From Micrococcus flavus (GTDB taxonomy: Bacteria; Actinomycetota; Actinomycetes; Actinomycetales; Micrococcaceae): a stretch of DNA of 64,000 bases. Shown one piece after another: positions 26,619-36,194 of this stretch. Position numbers and translations under genes: made by a program. The stretch's first letter is position 1; every line of letters begins with the position of its first letter. A model generated the notes under the pieces. The model saw only the letters and a program-made list of their open reading frames with translations, made no database searches and had not been told where the DNA came from. The DNA is taken from positions 2,170,001-2,234,000 of the forward strand of contig NZ_JACHMC010000001.1 in assembly GCF_014204815.1 (NCBI RefSeq), written 5' to 3'.

Positions 26619-27971
26619 TCAGCGGCGGAAGGCCGCCCCCGGGTGGTCGGCGCGAAGCGTGGCCGTGCCGAGGATCCGCCCGCGCAGCGTGCCCGACGCC
26701 GGCCGGTCGCCCTCCCGCAGGTGCCCGCGCTCGCGCAGCACCGGGCTGACGTGCTCGGCGAAGGCCGGCAGGTCCACGCCGCGCAGCGCGTAGTCCACGT
26801 TGAACCCGTCCACGCCGGCCTCGGCGGCCCAGCGCTCGAGCTCGTCCGCCACGGTCTCGCCCGAGCCCACGATCACGGGCCCGCGGGCGCCGATCGCCAT
26901 GAACGCGGCGAGGTCCCGCACGGTCCACGCGCGGTCCGGGTCCATCGAGGTGAAGGACTGCAGCGCGGAGCGGTTGCCCTCGATCGGCACGTCCTCGAGC
27001 ACGTCGTCCGGGGACAGGGCCGCGAGGTCCAGCCCGGTCCACCCGGCGAAGAGGGCCAGGGCCGCGTCCTCGTCCACGTGGCGGGCGTAGTCGTCCAGGC
27101 GGGCGCGGGCGGCGTCGTCGGTCTCCGCCGCGACCACCGTGACCGAGGTGATGGTGCGGATCGCGTCCCACGGGCGCCCGGCGCGCTCCAGGTGCGCGGG
27201 CAGCGCATCGGTCAGGCGGCGCACGTTCTCCGGCGTGGTGCCGGAGAAGAACAGGGCCTCCGCGTGGCGGGCGGCGAACTCCAGCCCGCGCGGGGAGGAG
27301 CCCGCCTGGAACAGGAACGGCGTGCCCTGCGGCCCGGGCAGTGTCAGCCCCGGCCCGGGCACGGAGAACCAGCGGCCCTCGTGCCCCGCCCCGTGGACCC
27401 TCTCGGGGTCCAGGTAGACACCGGCCTCGTCGTCGGCCACGAGGGCGCCGGGGGCGAAGGTGCCCTCCCACAGCGCGTAGACCACGTCCATGAACTCGTC
27501 GGCGCGGTCGTAGCGCTCGTCGTGCGGGACGAGGTCCCCGAGGCCCAGGTTCTCGGTGGCCGAGCGCTGGTAGGAGGTCACGATGTTCCACGCGATCCGC
27601 CCGCGCGTGAGGTGGTCCAGTGTGGCGAACCTCCGGGCCAGCAGGTACGGCTGCTCGTAGCTCACGGAGGCCGTCACCCCGAAGCCGATCCGCTCCGTGG
27701 CGGCCGCGAGCGCGCTCACCGCCAGCAGCGGGTCCAGCATCGGGTACTGCATGCCCTCGCGGATCGCGGTGGCCCCGGAGCCGTCGAACACGTCGTAGAC
27801 GCCGGCCACGTCCGCGAAGAACATCGCGTCGAAGCCCGCCGCCTCGAGCAGGCGGGCGTGCCGGATCCAGAAGTCGAGGTCCCGGTACTGCTCGACGTCG
27901 GCGTCGGGGTGACGCCAGATCCCGGTGGTCTGGTGCGTGGGGACCATCATGTCCAGGGCGCAGAGGAGCAT
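26619..27971 (-). CDS. NtaA/SnaA/DszA-family FMN-dependent monooxygenase
   Basis: A 450-residue luciferase-like flavin monooxygenase of the NtaA/SnaA/DszA type, which uses FMNH2 supplied by a separate reductase to oxidise sulphur or nitrogen compounds. Conserved features: FFADVAGVYDVF, ERIGFGVTASVSYEQPYLLARRFATLDHLT, GRIAWNIVTSYQRSATENLG, ERYDRADEFMDVVYALWEG and FLFQAGSSPRGLEFAARHAE. The substrate is unknown. The ATG at 27971 has no ribosome-binding site; GAGGAT lies six bases upstream. It is divergent from xth, with a CRP-like site between them. Confidence 0.85.
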   Translation of the reverse strand: MLLCALDMMVPTHQTTGIWRHPDADVEQYRDLDFWIRHARLLEAAGFDAMFFADVAGVYDVFDGSGATAIREGMQYPMLDPLLAVSALAAATERIGFGVTASVSYEQPYLLARRFATLDHLTRGRIAWNIVTSYQRSATENLGLGDLVPHDERYDRADEFMDVVYALWEGTFAPGALVADDEAGVYLDPERVHGAGHEGRWFSVPGPGLTLPGPQGTPFLFQAGSSPRGLEFAARHAEALFFSGTTPENVRRLTDALPAHLERAGRPWDAIRTITSVTVVAAETDDAARARLDDYARHVDEDAALALFAGWTGLDLAALSPDDVLEDVPIEGNRSALQSFTSMDPDRAWTVRDLAAFMAIGARGPVIVGSGETVADELERWAAEAGVDGFNVDYALRGVDLPAFAEHVSPVLRERGHLREGDRPASGTLRGRILGTATLRADHPGAAFRR

Positions 27972-27994
27972 GCGCCCATCCTCGCATCCAGGGC

Positions 27995-28008
27995 GTGACC
28001 GGGCTCAC
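27995..28008. promoter_or_regulatory. CRP/GlxR-type site between the monooxygenase gene and xth
   Basis: GTGACCGGGCTCAC matches GTGA-N6-TCAC. It lies 24 bases before the monooxygenase start and 62 bases before xth. Confidence 0.35.
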
Positions 28009-28057
28009 GGACGGCCCGACGACGCCGCCCGCGCCGTCCCGCGTCCGCTCGCCCCGT

Positions 28058-28063
28058 TAGCCT
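28058..28063 (+). promoter_or_regulatory. -10 box of xth, leaderless
   Basis: TAGCCT is six bases before the GTG at 28070. Confidence 0.5.
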
Positions 28064-28069
28064 GGTCGG

Positions 28070-28894
28070 GTGAAGATCGCCACCTGGAACGTGAACTCCC
28101 TCCGTGCCCGCGCCGACCGCGTGGAGGCCTTCCTCGAGCGCCGGGACATGGACGTCCTGGCCATCCAGGAGACCAAGTGCAAGGACGAGAACTTCCCCTG
28201 GGAGCTGTTCGAGCGCGCCGGCTACGAGGTCGCCCACCACGGGATCTCGCAGTGGAACGGCGTGGCCATCGCCTCCCGCGTGGGCCTGTCCGACGTGCAG
28301 CGCGGCTTCCCCGGCCAGCCGCACTTCGGCAAGGGCGGCAAGGACCCGCAGGAGGAGGCCCGCGCCCTCTCCGCGGTGGTCGGGGAGGAGGCGGACGGCG
28401 TCGAGCCGGTGCGCCTGTGGAGCCTGTACGTGCCCAACGGCCGCGGCCTCCAGGACGAGCACATGCCCTACAAGCTCGAGTGGCTGCGCGTCCTGGCGGA
28501 GCACGCCGCGGCCGAGCTCGCCGCGGACCCGCGGGCCCGCACCGCCTACGTGGGCGACTGGAACATCGCCCCACGGGACGAGGACGTGTGGGACATCGAG
28601 ATGTTCCTCCGGGACGGGTACACCCATGTCTCCGAGCCCGAGCGCGCGGCGTTCCGCGCCTTCGAGGAGCTCGGCTTCACGGACCCCGTGCGCCCGCGCC
28701 ACCCCGGCCCGGACGTCTACACCTACTGGGACTACACGCAGCTGCGCTTCCCCAAGAACAAGGGCATGCGCATCGACTTCCCGCTGCTCTCCCCCGCGCT
28801 CGCCGAGACCGTCACGGACGCCTGGATCGACCGCGAGGAGCGCAAGGGCAAGGGCGCCTCGGACCACGCGCCCGTGGTCGTGGAGCTCGGCTGA
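28070..28894 (+). CDS. xth: Exodeoxyribonuclease III
   Basis: A 274-residue AP endonuclease/3'-exonuclease for base-excision repair. The EEP-fold motifs are complete: KIATWNVNSLRARADRV, IQETKCKDENFP (metal-binding Glu), SLYVPNGRG (catalytic Tyr region), VGDWNIAPRDEDVWD (Asp and Asn), and GASDHAPVVVEL at the end (Asp-His pair). The start is GTG at 28070, six bases after a TAGCCT box, so the message is probably leaderless. A hairpin follows. Confidence 0.95.
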   Translation: MKIATWNVNSLRARADRVEAFLERRDMDVLAIQETKCKDENFPWELFERAGYEVAHHGISQWNGVAIASRVGLSDVQRGFPGQPHFGKGGKDPQEEARALSAVVGEEADGVEPVRLWSLYVPNGRGLQDEHMPYKLEWLRVLAEHAAAELAADPRARTAYVGDWNIAPRDEDVWDIEMFLRDGYTHVSEPERAAFRAFEELGFTDPVRPRHPGPDVYTYWDYTQLRFPKNKGMRIDFPLLSPALAETVTDAWIDREERKGKGASDHAPVVVELG

Positions 28895-28921
28895 GCCGGC
28901 CCGCCCCCATGACGACGACGG

Positions 28922-28965
28922 CGCCCGCCCCCTCCCGACCGCACCCCCTCCGCCGGGGGCGGGCG
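28922..28965 (+). terminator. Hairpin after xth, reaching the next start codon
   Basis: An eleven-base-pair stem (CGCCCGCCCCC and its complement) with a 22-base loop lies after xth; its 3' arm ends at the G of the GTG start at 28965. Confidence 0.45.
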
Positions 28966-29915
28966 TGAACGCCGCCGCGCACCTGCGCGTCTTCCAACCG
29001 CTGTCCGCGTACCCGGACGCGGTGCAGGCGCGGCTCATCGCGGCCGCCCACCTGACCCGCGCCGAGGTGGAGGCCGAGGCGCAGGCGCGGGCCCGGCGTC
29101 GTCTGCTGCGGCGCGTGGCGGACCCGTTCCCGGAGCCCGGCGAGGACGACCTGGTGCGCGTGCTGGAGGTGGACGGGTCCGCGTTCTACTGCCCGGACGA
29201 GCTCGGGCTGCGCATGGAGATGGCCGCGGCCATGCTCGAGGAGTCCATGGCGTCGTCCGCGTACGAGGCCGCCGTCCCCACGGCGGCGCGCGCCATGAAC
29301 CGCGGCCGCGCCCTCGTGGCGCTCGAGGACGAGTGGGGCCTCACCCCGGGCGCGGACGACGAGCCCGCCGAGGAGCACGGCCCGGGGCGAGGCGTCGCGG
29401 TCCAGGGCCACGACGACGAGCCGGCCCCCCGGGACGGCGGCCGCGGCCCCGAGCAGGCCCACCAGGACGGGGACGGCACGGGCGGCACCCACCGGGTGCA
29501 GACCCGCACCGCCGTGTGGGGCCTGCCCCACGCGTGGCTGGCGGTGTTCGACCCGGAGGAGCCCGTGCGTCGCCTCGTGGACGGGGAGACCGTGGCGTAC
29601 CGGCGCACGCCGGTGACGGCCGCGGTCGAGCGGGCCGGGCACGCCGCCGCGGTCCTGGCCCGGCACGCGGAGGACTCCGAGCTGCTGGGCGAGCTGGCCG
29701 TGATGATCCCCTGGCTGCAGGCGTTCCACCCGGACTCCGTGCTGGAGCTGGACTACGGCGGGCTGACGCGGCACGTGTGGCCGGACGACTCCGCGTTCGA
29801 CATCTGGACGCTGCTCGACGCCCTGGACGAGGGGGACGAGGCCACCGCAGGGCTCGCGCAGGAGCGGCTCAACCGCCGCTGGGGACGCGTGGGGATGCTG
29901 GCGCACGCGAACTGA
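28965..29915 (+). CDS. Hypothetical protein
   Basis: The 316-residue product is not one I recognise. Residues 1-110 are helical and charged (YPDAVQARLIAAAHLTRAEV and similar) and include VLEVDGSAFYCPDELGLRME. A low-complexity acidic and glycine-rich linker covers about residues 122-170. A second domain (TAVWGLPHAWLAVFDPEEPV, AVMIPWLQAFHPDSVLELDY) ends at MLAHAN. There are no membrane segments. The start is uncertain: the GTG at 28965 gives the longest well-behaved frame. The gene may be expressed with xth. Confidence 0.55.
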   Translation: MNAAAHLRVFQPLSAYPDAVQARLIAAAHLTRAEVEAEAQARARRRLLRRVADPFPEPGEDDLVRVLEVDGSAFYCPDELGLRMEMAAAMLEESMASSAYEAAVPTAARAMNRGRALVALEDEWGLTPGADDEPAEEHGPGRGVAVQGHDDEPAPRDGGRGPEQAHQDGDGTGGTHRVQTRTAVWGLPHAWLAVFDPEEPVRRLVDGETVAYRRTPVTAAVERAGHAAAVLARHAEDSELLGELAVMIPWLQAFHPDSVLELDYGGLTRHVWPDDSAFDIWTLLDALDEGDEATAGLAQERLNRRWGRVGMLAHAN

Positions 29916-29942
29916 GCACGGGCGCCCGGAGCGCCGCCCCCG

Positions 29943-30521
29943 TCAGCCGCGCGGCATGCGCCCGAGGAACGGGGCCGGATCGAGGGCCGGCTTGCTGGTC
30001 GTGGCGAGGCGTTCCCGGAACGCGGGCTCGATGTCCCCCACGTACAGCCACCCCAGGAGCATCTCGTCCTCAGTCAGGCCGTGGACGGCGCGCACCTCGG
30101 GCGCGTTCGTCTGCAGCCCGGTGCGCCACATGACACCCCAGCCGGCCTGCCACAGGGCGAGCTCCAGCAGGTGCGCGGCGCCCGCGGCGGTGGCGTGCTG
30201 CTCCCACGCGGGCACCTTGGGGTGCGCCACGTGCCGGGCGACCACGGCGATCAGCAGCTCGGCCCGGAAGGGCTTGTCGTTGACCTCCCCGGGCTCGCGC
30301 TCGACGCCCGCCGCGGCATCGAGGGCCTCGCCGAGGACGCGCCGGTCGTCTCCGCGCAGCAGGATCAGGCGCCAGGGGCGCAGCGCCTTGTGGTCGGCCA
30401 CGGGGGTGACGGCGGCCAGGAGCCGGGCGATCTCCTCGTCCGACGGGGTGCTCGGGCCCACCTTGGAGACGGACCGGCGCGAGGCCATGGCCTGCAGGAC
30501 GGGGTCGTCGAAGTGCTTCAT
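29943..30521 (-). CDS. Nitroreductase-family FMN oxidoreductase
   Basis: A 192-residue flavin oxidoreductase of the nitroreductase fold. Motifs: MASRRSVSKVGPSTPSDEEI at the N-terminus, ALRPWRLILLRGDDR, AWEQHATAAGAAHLLELALW in outline, GVMWRTG and LGWLYVGDI near the end. It probably uses NAD(P)H and FMN; the substrate is unknown. The ATG at 30521 lacks a clear ribosome-binding site, with CAGGAT six bases upstream. Divergent from the glucosidase gene. Confidence 0.82.
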   Translation of the reverse strand: MKHFDDPVLQAMASRRSVSKVGPSTPSDEEIARLLAAVTPVADHKALRPWRLILLRGDDRRVLGEALDAAAGVEREPGEVNDKPFRAELLIAVVARHVAHPKVPAWEQHATAAGAAHLLELALWQAGWGVMWRTGLQTNAPEVRAVHGLTEDEMLLGWLYVGDIEPAFRERLATTSKPALDPAPFLGRMPRG

Positions 30522-30629
30522 GGTTCCATCCTGCCTCTCCGGACCGGGGTCCAGGGCAGGACCGACCGCGCCCCGTGACCTCCCCCACTCCGCCCGGCTC
30601 CCGCCCTGCACCGCGCCCGCCGCCCCGCC

Positions 30630-30635
30630 TACGCT
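30630..30635 (+). promoter_or_regulatory. -10 box of the GH13 gene, leaderless
   Basis: TACGCT is seven bases before the ATG at 30643. Confidence 0.5.
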
Positions 30636-30642
30636 GGATGCC

Positions 30643-32475
30643 ATGACCCCGCAGCGCCCCGCCGTCACCCCCCTGAGCACCCCTCCCTCGGAGGCCCGCA
30701 ACCGCCCCACCACCCCGTGGTGGGTGGACGCGGTGATCTACCAGGTCTACCCCCGCTCGTTCGCGGACGGGGACGGCAACGGCATGGGCGACCTGCCCGG
30801 CGTCACCGCGAAGATCCCGTACCTCACCCGGCTCGGGGTGGACGCGATCTGGCTCTCGCCCTTCTACCTGTCCCCGCAGCACGACGCCGGCTACGACGTC
30901 GCGGACTACCGCGCCGTGGACCCCCGGTTCGGCACGCTGGCGGACGCGGACGAGATGATCGCCGCCGCGCACGACGCCGGGATCCGCGTGATCGTGGACC
31001 TCGTGCCCAACCACACCTCCTCGGACCACGCCTGGTTCCAGGCGGCCCTGGCCGCCGGCCCGGGCTCCCCCGAGCGCGCCCGCTACCACTTCACGGAGGG
31101 CCGCGGCGAGCACGGCGAGCTGCCCCCGAACAACTGGGAGTCCACCTTCGGCGGCGGCGCCTGGTCCCGCGTGACCGAGGCGGACGGCACCCCCGGCCAG
31201 TGGTACCTGCACCTGTTCGACACCACCCAGCCGGACCTGAACTGGGAGAACCCGGAGGTCCGCGAGGAGTTCGAGGACCTCCTGCGGTTCTGGCTGGACC
31301 GCGGCGTGGACGGCTTCCGCGTGGACGTGGCCCACGGGCTCATCAAGAAGCCGGGCTACCCGGACGCGGACCACACCCGGATGGGCATGGTCACGGACGC
31401 CGGCGAGGACCAGGACCCGGACTTCGACGTGGACGCGTTCGAACCGGCCATGCCCTTCCTGGACCAGGACGGCGTGCACGAGGTCTACCGCCGGTGGCGC
31501 CGCGTGCTGGACGCCTACCCGCACGAGCCCATGATGGTGGCCGAGGCCTGGGTCTCCCCGCTGCCGCGCACGTTCCGCTACGTCCGGCCCGGCGAGATGC
31601 ACCAGGCGTTCAACTTCACCTACCTCATGGCCGGCTGGGACGCGCCGGCGCTCGACTCGGCGATCAGCCGCTCCTTCACGGAGGGCGAGAAGGTCGGCGC
31701 CCCCAACACGTGGGTGCTCTCCAACCACGACACGGTCCGCCACACCTCCCGCTACGGCCTGTCCGACCCCACCGCCTACCCGGCCGGCATCACGGCGGAG
31801 GACGAGCAGCCGGACGAGGCGCTCGGGCGGCGCCGGGCGCGCGCCGCGGCCATGATCGAGCTGGCCCTGCCCGGTTCGGCGTACATCTACCAGGGCGACG
31901 AGCTCGGGCTGCCCGAGCACACCACCCTCGAGGCCGAGCACCGCCAGGACCCCTACTTCTTCCGCACGGACGGCGCCGAGCCCGGCCGCGACGGCTGCCG
32001 CATCCCGATGCCGTGGGCCGCGGACGAGCCCCACCTGGGCTTCACGGTGCACCCCGACGGCGCCCCCGCGCCCGCCGACGCCGCCACGCCCTGGCTGCCC
32101 CAGCCGGAGGCGTTCCGGACGCTGGCCGCGGACCGGCAGGTCGGCGTCGAGGGCTCGCACTTCGAGCTGTACCGGCACCTGCTGCAGATCCGCGCCGAGC
32201 TGGACCTGGGCACGGGCTCCTTCGCGTGGTCCGAGGCCCACCACCGCCCCGAGGAGGGCGTGCTGGCCTTCACGGTGACCTCCGGCGGGGGCCGCCACCT
32301 GGGCTCGGGCCAGCCGATCCCCGCGCGCACCGTCCTGGTGGTGGCGAACATCGGCACCGAGCCCGTCGCCCTGCCGGCGGACCACGAGAGGGCCCAGTTC
32401 TCGCTGCCCGAGGCCGAGGCGCTCGTCGACGGCCGGCTCGTCCCCGACGCCGCCGCCTGGCTCCTCCAGCGCTGA
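30643..32475 (+). CDS. Alpha-glucosidase (GH13, oligo-1,6-glucosidase/maltase type)
   Basis: A 610-residue GH13 enzyme, probably cytoplasmic, that hydrolyses alpha-glucosides such as maltose, isomaltose or sucrose. The order of motifs is standard: WWVDAVIYQVYPRSFADGDG, VDLVPNHTSSDHAWF (region I), GVDGFRVDVAHG with the catalytic Asp (region II), MVAEAWV with the acid Glu (region III) and LSNHDTVRH with the third Asp (region IV). The C-terminal beta domain is present. There is no signal peptide. The start is the ATG at 30643 seven bases from a TACGCT box. Exact specificity is not certain. Confidence 0.9.
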   Translation: MTPQRPAVTPLSTPPSEARNRPTTPWWVDAVIYQVYPRSFADGDGNGMGDLPGVTAKIPYLTRLGVDAIWLSPFYLSPQHDAGYDVADYRAVDPRFGTLADADEMIAAAHDAGIRVIVDLVPNHTSSDHAWFQAALAAGPGSPERARYHFTEGRGEHGELPPNNWESTFGGGAWSRVTEADGTPGQWYLHLFDTTQPDLNWENPEVREEFEDLLRFWLDRGVDGFRVDVAHGLIKKPGYPDADHTRMGMVTDAGEDQDPDFDVDAFEPAMPFLDQDGVHEVYRRWRRVLDAYPHEPMMVAEAWVSPLPRTFRYVRPGEMHQAFNFTYLMAGWDAPALDSAISRSFTEGEKVGAPNTWVLSNHDTVRHTSRYGLSDPTAYPAGITAEDEQPDEALGRRRARAAAMIELALPGSAYIYQGDELGLPEHTTLEAEHRQDPYFFRTDGAEPGRDGCRIPMPWAADEPHLGFTVHPDGAPAPADAATPWLPQPEAFRTLAADRQVGVEGSHFELYRHLLQIRAELDLGTGSFAWSEAHHRPEEGVLAFTVTSGGGRHLGSGQPIPARTVLVVANIGTEPVALPADHERAQFSLPEAEALVDGRLVPDAAAWLLQR

Positions 32476-32603
32476 CCCGTGGGCCCCGCCGGCTACGGCG
32501 GGGCCCCGACCGGACGCTTTGCACCCTGCGGATGTGACATTTCACTCACTGACATTCACCATGGTGTGTCAGTTCACGTCGATCCACCACTGAAAGCGGT
32601 CCC

Positions 32604-34040
32604 ATGGCCAGTCACGGCAGCACCACGAGCGGGACGCTCGAGAACCGCGAGCTCCATCGCGGGCTGAGCCAGCGCCACATCATGTTCATCGCCATCGGCA
32701 CGGCGATCGGCACCGGCCTGTTCTACGGCTCGGCGGGCGGCATCCAGACCGCCGGCCCGGGCGTCATCCTCTCCTTCCTCATCGCCGGCGCCGCCGTGTA
32801 CCTGGTGATGCGCGCGCTCGGCGAGATGACGCTGCGCGAGCCGGTCTCCGGCTCGTTCGCGGCCTACGCCTCCCGCTACCTCGGCCCCTTCGCGGGCTAC
32901 GTCACCGGCTGGACCTTCGTGTTCGAGCTCGCGGTGGTGATCGTGGCGGACACCGCCGCCATCGCGAAGTACATGGCCTTCTGGTTCCCCGAGGTCCCCG
33001 CCTGGGCGTGGGTGGCGGCCACCATCCTCGTCATCGGCCTGATCAACATGACCCACGTGGGCAACTTCGGCGAGGCCGAGTTCTGGCTGACCCTGATCAA
33101 GGTCGGCGCCATCGTCGCCATGATCTTCGGCGGCGTCATCCTCATGTTCTCCGGCGCCTCGTTCGCGGACGGCACCCCGGCCGGCCTGAACAACCTCGTG
33201 GACCACGGCGGCTTCCTGCCCCACGGCGTCCTCGGCGTCCTGGCGGCCCTGGCGATCGTCACCTTCTCCTTCGGCGGGATCGAGACCCTCGGCGTGGCCG
33301 CGGGCGAGGCGAAGGACCCGGAGAAGGTCCTGCCCAAGGCCATCAACACGGTCCCCATCCGCATCCTGCTGTTCTACGTGCTGACCATGGTGGTCATCAT
33401 GTCCCTGATGCCGTGGACCTCGGTGGACGGCTCGGCCAGCCCGTTCGTGCAGATCTTCGAGGGCCTCGGCGTGCCCTTCGCCCCGCACATCCTGAACTTC
33501 GTGGTGCTCACCGCGGCGATCTCGGCCATCAACGCGTGCATCTACGCCTCCGGCCGCCTGCTCTACGCCATGGCCCACGACGGCCAGGCCCCCCGCGCCT
33601 TCACCAACACCAACAAGGGCGGCGTGCCGTGGCTGAGCGTCGTCGTGATGCTCGTGGTCATGGTGCTCGGCGCCGTCCTCATCACCGTGAACCCGGACGC
33701 CTTCGGCCTGATCGCCGGCGTCGCCTCGTTCGCCGTGGTCTTCACGTGGGCCATGATCTTCCTCTCCCACCGCGCCATGCAGAAGCGCGTGAAGGAGGAG
33801 GGCGCCGCCCCGTCGCCGTTCCCCATGCCGCTGGGCCCCGTGGGCACGTGGCTGGGCCTCGGGTTCGTGGCCACCGTGGTCATCACCATGGCGACCCTCC
33901 CGGACTCCCGCCAGGCCCTGATCATCGGCCTGGTGTGGGTGGCCGCCCTCACCGCCGCGTGGTTCGTCACCGGCGTGCGCACGTCCGCCGCCGTGCACGA
34001 CCGCACCGGTCAGCTGCCGATGGCCCGCACGCACGACTGA
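32604..34040 (+). CDS. Amino-acid permease (APC family, AAT subgroup)
   Basis: A 478-residue amino-acid:proton symporter with twelve predicted membrane segments. The first (HIMFIAIGTAIGTGLFYGSA) carries the GTGLF signature of the amino-acid transporter subgroup; FSFGGIETLGVAAGEAKDPE and the AINACIYASGRLLYAMAHDG block are also typical. Likely substrates are GABA, proline, D-serine or aromatic amino acids; sequence cannot decide. The ATG at 32604 follows GAAAG. The leader (32521-32600) is unusually AT-rich, with repeated TCACT/TGACA words, and probably holds its promoter. Confidence 0.85.
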   Translation: MASHGSTTSGTLENRELHRGLSQRHIMFIAIGTAIGTGLFYGSAGGIQTAGPGVILSFLIAGAAVYLVMRALGEMTLREPVSGSFAAYASRYLGPFAGYVTGWTFVFELAVVIVADTAAIAKYMAFWFPEVPAWAWVAATILVIGLINMTHVGNFGEAEFWLTLIKVGAIVAMIFGGVILMFSGASFADGTPAGLNNLVDHGGFLPHGVLGVLAALAIVTFSFGGIETLGVAAGEAKDPEKVLPKAINTVPIRILLFYVLTMVVIMSLMPWTSVDGSASPFVQIFEGLGVPFAPHILNFVVLTAAISAINACIYASGRLLYAMAHDGQAPRAFTNTNKGGVPWLSVVVMLVVMVLGAVLITVNPDAFGLIAGVASFAVVFTWAMIFLSHRAMQKRVKEEGAAPSPFPMPLGPVGTWLGLGFVATVVITMATLPDSRQALIIGLVWVAALTAAWFVTGVRTSAAVHDRTGQLPMARTHD

Positions 34041-34068
34041 CCCCGGGGCCCCTCCGGCCCAGGGGCAC

Positions 34069-34122
34069 CACGACGACGGCGGCCCGCCCCCTGATCCCAG
34101 GGAGCGGGCCGCCGTCGTCGTG
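34069..34122. terminator. Bidirectional terminator between the permease and BCCT genes
   Basis: A very long hairpin with CACGACGACGGCGGCCCG arms lies between convergent genes. Confidence 0.8.
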
Positions 34123-34137
34123 CGGGGTGGGGGCGGG

Positions 34138-36030
34138 TCAGTCCCGCGGCGCGCGGTGCAGGCGCGTCGCGGAGCCCGCCGCGGTGTCCGCCGCCGGCAC
34201 CCGGCCGGCATGGAGCCGGATCTCGTCCTGCGGGCCCGGGGAGGCCATCTCGGCGATCTTGCGCTGGTGGTCGCGGCTGAGCGAGGCCCACCACTGGGAG
34301 GCGACCACGGGACCGCCCTCCACGACGTCCGGGTCGTCCGTGTCCAGGCCGAGGCGGTCCTTGATGGAGCCGAGCATGGCCTTGCGGCGCACGGCCTCCA
34401 CACGGGCCACCGAGTAGCCGAGGACGCGCAGGGTGGCCACGCACATCACGAGCATCATCACGGAGAACGGCAGGCCGATGGTGATGGCCAGCGTCTGGAT
34501 GGCGGAGAGGCCGCCCGCCATCAGCAGGGCCGCCGCCATGAACGCGGTGGCGATCGCGAAGAAGATGCGCACGAGCACCTTCGGGTTCACGTCGCCGCCG
34601 GTGGCCAGCATGCCCATCACAAGAGAGCCGGAGTCCGAGGACGTCACGAAGAACACCGCGGAGAGGATGATGAAGCCGATCATCATCAGGGCACCGGCCG
34701 GCAGCTGCTCGATCACCTGGAACAGCGCGGTGTTCGCGTCGATCGCGCCGTCCGGGCCCACGATCGAGCGGTAGCCCTCGGGACGGACGGTCTCGAGGTA
34801 GATGGCGGTGCCGCCGAGCACGCCGAACCACACGATCGAGATCAGGGTCGGCACCAGTAGCACGCCGGCGATGAACTCACGGACGGTGCGGCCGCGGGAG
34901 ATGCGGGCGATGAAGATGCCCACGAACGGGGTCCAGGACATCCACCAGCCCCAGTAGTAGGCGGTCCAGCCGGCCTGCCACGCGTCGCCCTCCGCCCCGA
35001 AGAACGCCGAGACGTTGAGCGAGTTGGCGAAGAAGCCGTTCAGGTACGCGCCGGTCGACTGCACCATCTCCTTCATCAGGAAGGCGGTGGGGCCCACGAT
35101 CGCCACGAACAGCAACAGCCCCGCGGCGAGGATGAGGTTGAAGTTGGAGAGGTACTTCATGCCCCGCTCCACGCCGGAGACCACGGTGTACAGGACCAGG
35201 CACGTCACGAGCGCGATCATCACGTACTCGACCCAGGCCGCGTCCTGCGGCACGAAGCCGAGCGAGCGCAGGCCGGCGGCCATCTGCGTCACGCCGAGGC
35301 CGAGCGAGGTGGCCACGCCGAACACGGTGCCGATCAGGGCGATGTTGTCGATCAGGTGACCCCAGCCGCCACGGGTGCGGCGCTCGCCCAGCAGGGGCTC
35401 GAAGGCCCAGCGCAGGGACAGCGGACGGCCACGGCGGTGGATGGCCAGGCCCACGGCGACGCCGACGACGGCGTAGATCGCCCAGGGCTGCAGGCCCCAG
35501 TGCAGGAAGGTGGTGGCCAGCGCCTGCTGCGCGGCCTGGCCCTCGTTCGGGTTCGTCGCCGCGATGTCCGGGCGCGGGGTGACGAAGTGCATCATCGGCT
35601 CGGTCATGCCGTAGAACACGAGGCCGATGCCCATGCCCGCCGCGAAGAGCAGCGAGAACCAGGACAGCGTGGAGAACTCCGGCTTCTCATCCGGCTTGCC
35701 CATCGTGATCTGACCCTTGCGGGAGAACGCGAGGTAGAGGCAGAACAGGACGAAGAACAGCGCGACGGCGGCGTACCACCAGGAGAAGCTCGTGATGATG
35801 CCCTGCTGCACGGTGCCGATGGCGGCGGTCATCTGCTCGGGCAACAGCATCGTGGCGATCACGAAGGCCAGGACGATCACGGTGGACGGCCAGAAGACCC
35901 AGGCGACCAGGGCACGGCCGGGTCCGACCTGGGCGTCGGCCGACGTCGCGGGGACCGTCGGGGACGGGGTGGAGGCGTCGGCGGAGCCGGGCGGCGCGGG
36001 GGTGCGGTGCGGTGAAGTGGTGTCGGTCAT
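34138..36030 (-). CDS. BCCT-family transporter (betaine/choline/carnitine type)
   Basis: A 630-residue BCCT transporter that takes up quaternary ammonium osmolytes with sodium or protons. Twelve membrane segments are expected; the signature block is YYWGWWMSWTPFVGIFIARI, and GMGIGLVFYGMTEPMMHF carries the glycine-rich TM3 motif. The N-terminal 40 residues are Pro/Thr/Ala-rich, and the ~90-residue cytoplasmic C-terminus is charged, as in osmosensing members. The ATG at 36030 lies seven bases after a TAGCGT box. Likely role: osmoprotection. Confidence 0.92.
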   Translation of the reverse strand: MTDTTSPHRTPAPPGSADASTPSPTVPATSADAQVGPGRALVAWVFWPSTVIVLAFVIATMLLPEQMTAAIGTVQQGIITSFSWWYAAVALFFVLFCLYLAFSRKGQITMGKPDEKPEFSTLSWFSLLFAAGMGIGLVFYGMTEPMMHFVTPRPDIAATNPNEGQAAQQALATTFLHWGLQPWAIYAVVGVAVGLAIHRRGRPLSLRWAFEPLLGERRTRGGWGHLIDNIALIGTVFGVATSLGLGVTQMAAGLRSLGFVPQDAAWVEYVMIALVTCLVLYTVVSGVERGMKYLSNFNLILAAGLLLFVAIVGPTAFLMKEMVQSTGAYLNGFFANSLNVSAFFGAEGDAWQAGWTAYYWGWWMSWTPFVGIFIARISRGRTVREFIAGVLLVPTLISIVWFGVLGGTAIYLETVRPEGYRSIVGPDGAIDANTALFQVIEQLPAGALMMIGFIILSAVFFVTSSDSGSLVMGMLATGGDVNPKVLVRIFFAIATAFMAAALLMAGGLSAIQTLAITIGLPFSVMMLVMCVATLRVLGYSVARVEAVRRKAMLGSIKDRLGLDTDDPDVVEGGPVVASQWWASLSRDHQRKIAEMASPGPQDEIRLHAGRVPAADTAAGSATRLHRAPRD

Positions 36031-36037
36031 CTGACTC

Positions 36038-36043
36038 ACGCTA
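36038..36043 (-). promoter_or_regulatory. -10 box of the BCCT gene, leaderless
   Basis: TAGCGT on the minus strand is seven bases before the ATG at 36030. Confidence 0.45.
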
Positions 36044-36156
36044 CGTGACCCACGCCGACTCCGTGCCGTCCAGAGCGGACCCGTCTGATCCTTCTCACCG
36101 CGGGATGTGACCGTCCTCGCGGCAATGGCGGGGAGCCATCGGCCCGGAGATGCAGG

Positions 36157-36184
36157 AAGGCCCCCCGCTGCTGCGGGGGGCCTT
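36157..36184 (-). terminator. Terminator of the tRNA cluster
   Basis: AAGGCCCCCCGC and its complement form a 12-base-pair stem with a short loop, downstream of tRNA-Phe on the minus strand. Confidence 0.75.
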
Positions 36185-36194
36185 TGCACTGCTG

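Noticed and set aside
32521-32600. CRP site before the amino-acid permease gene (GTGACATTTCACTCAC)
   Set aside because: The half-sites are four or eight bases apart, not six.
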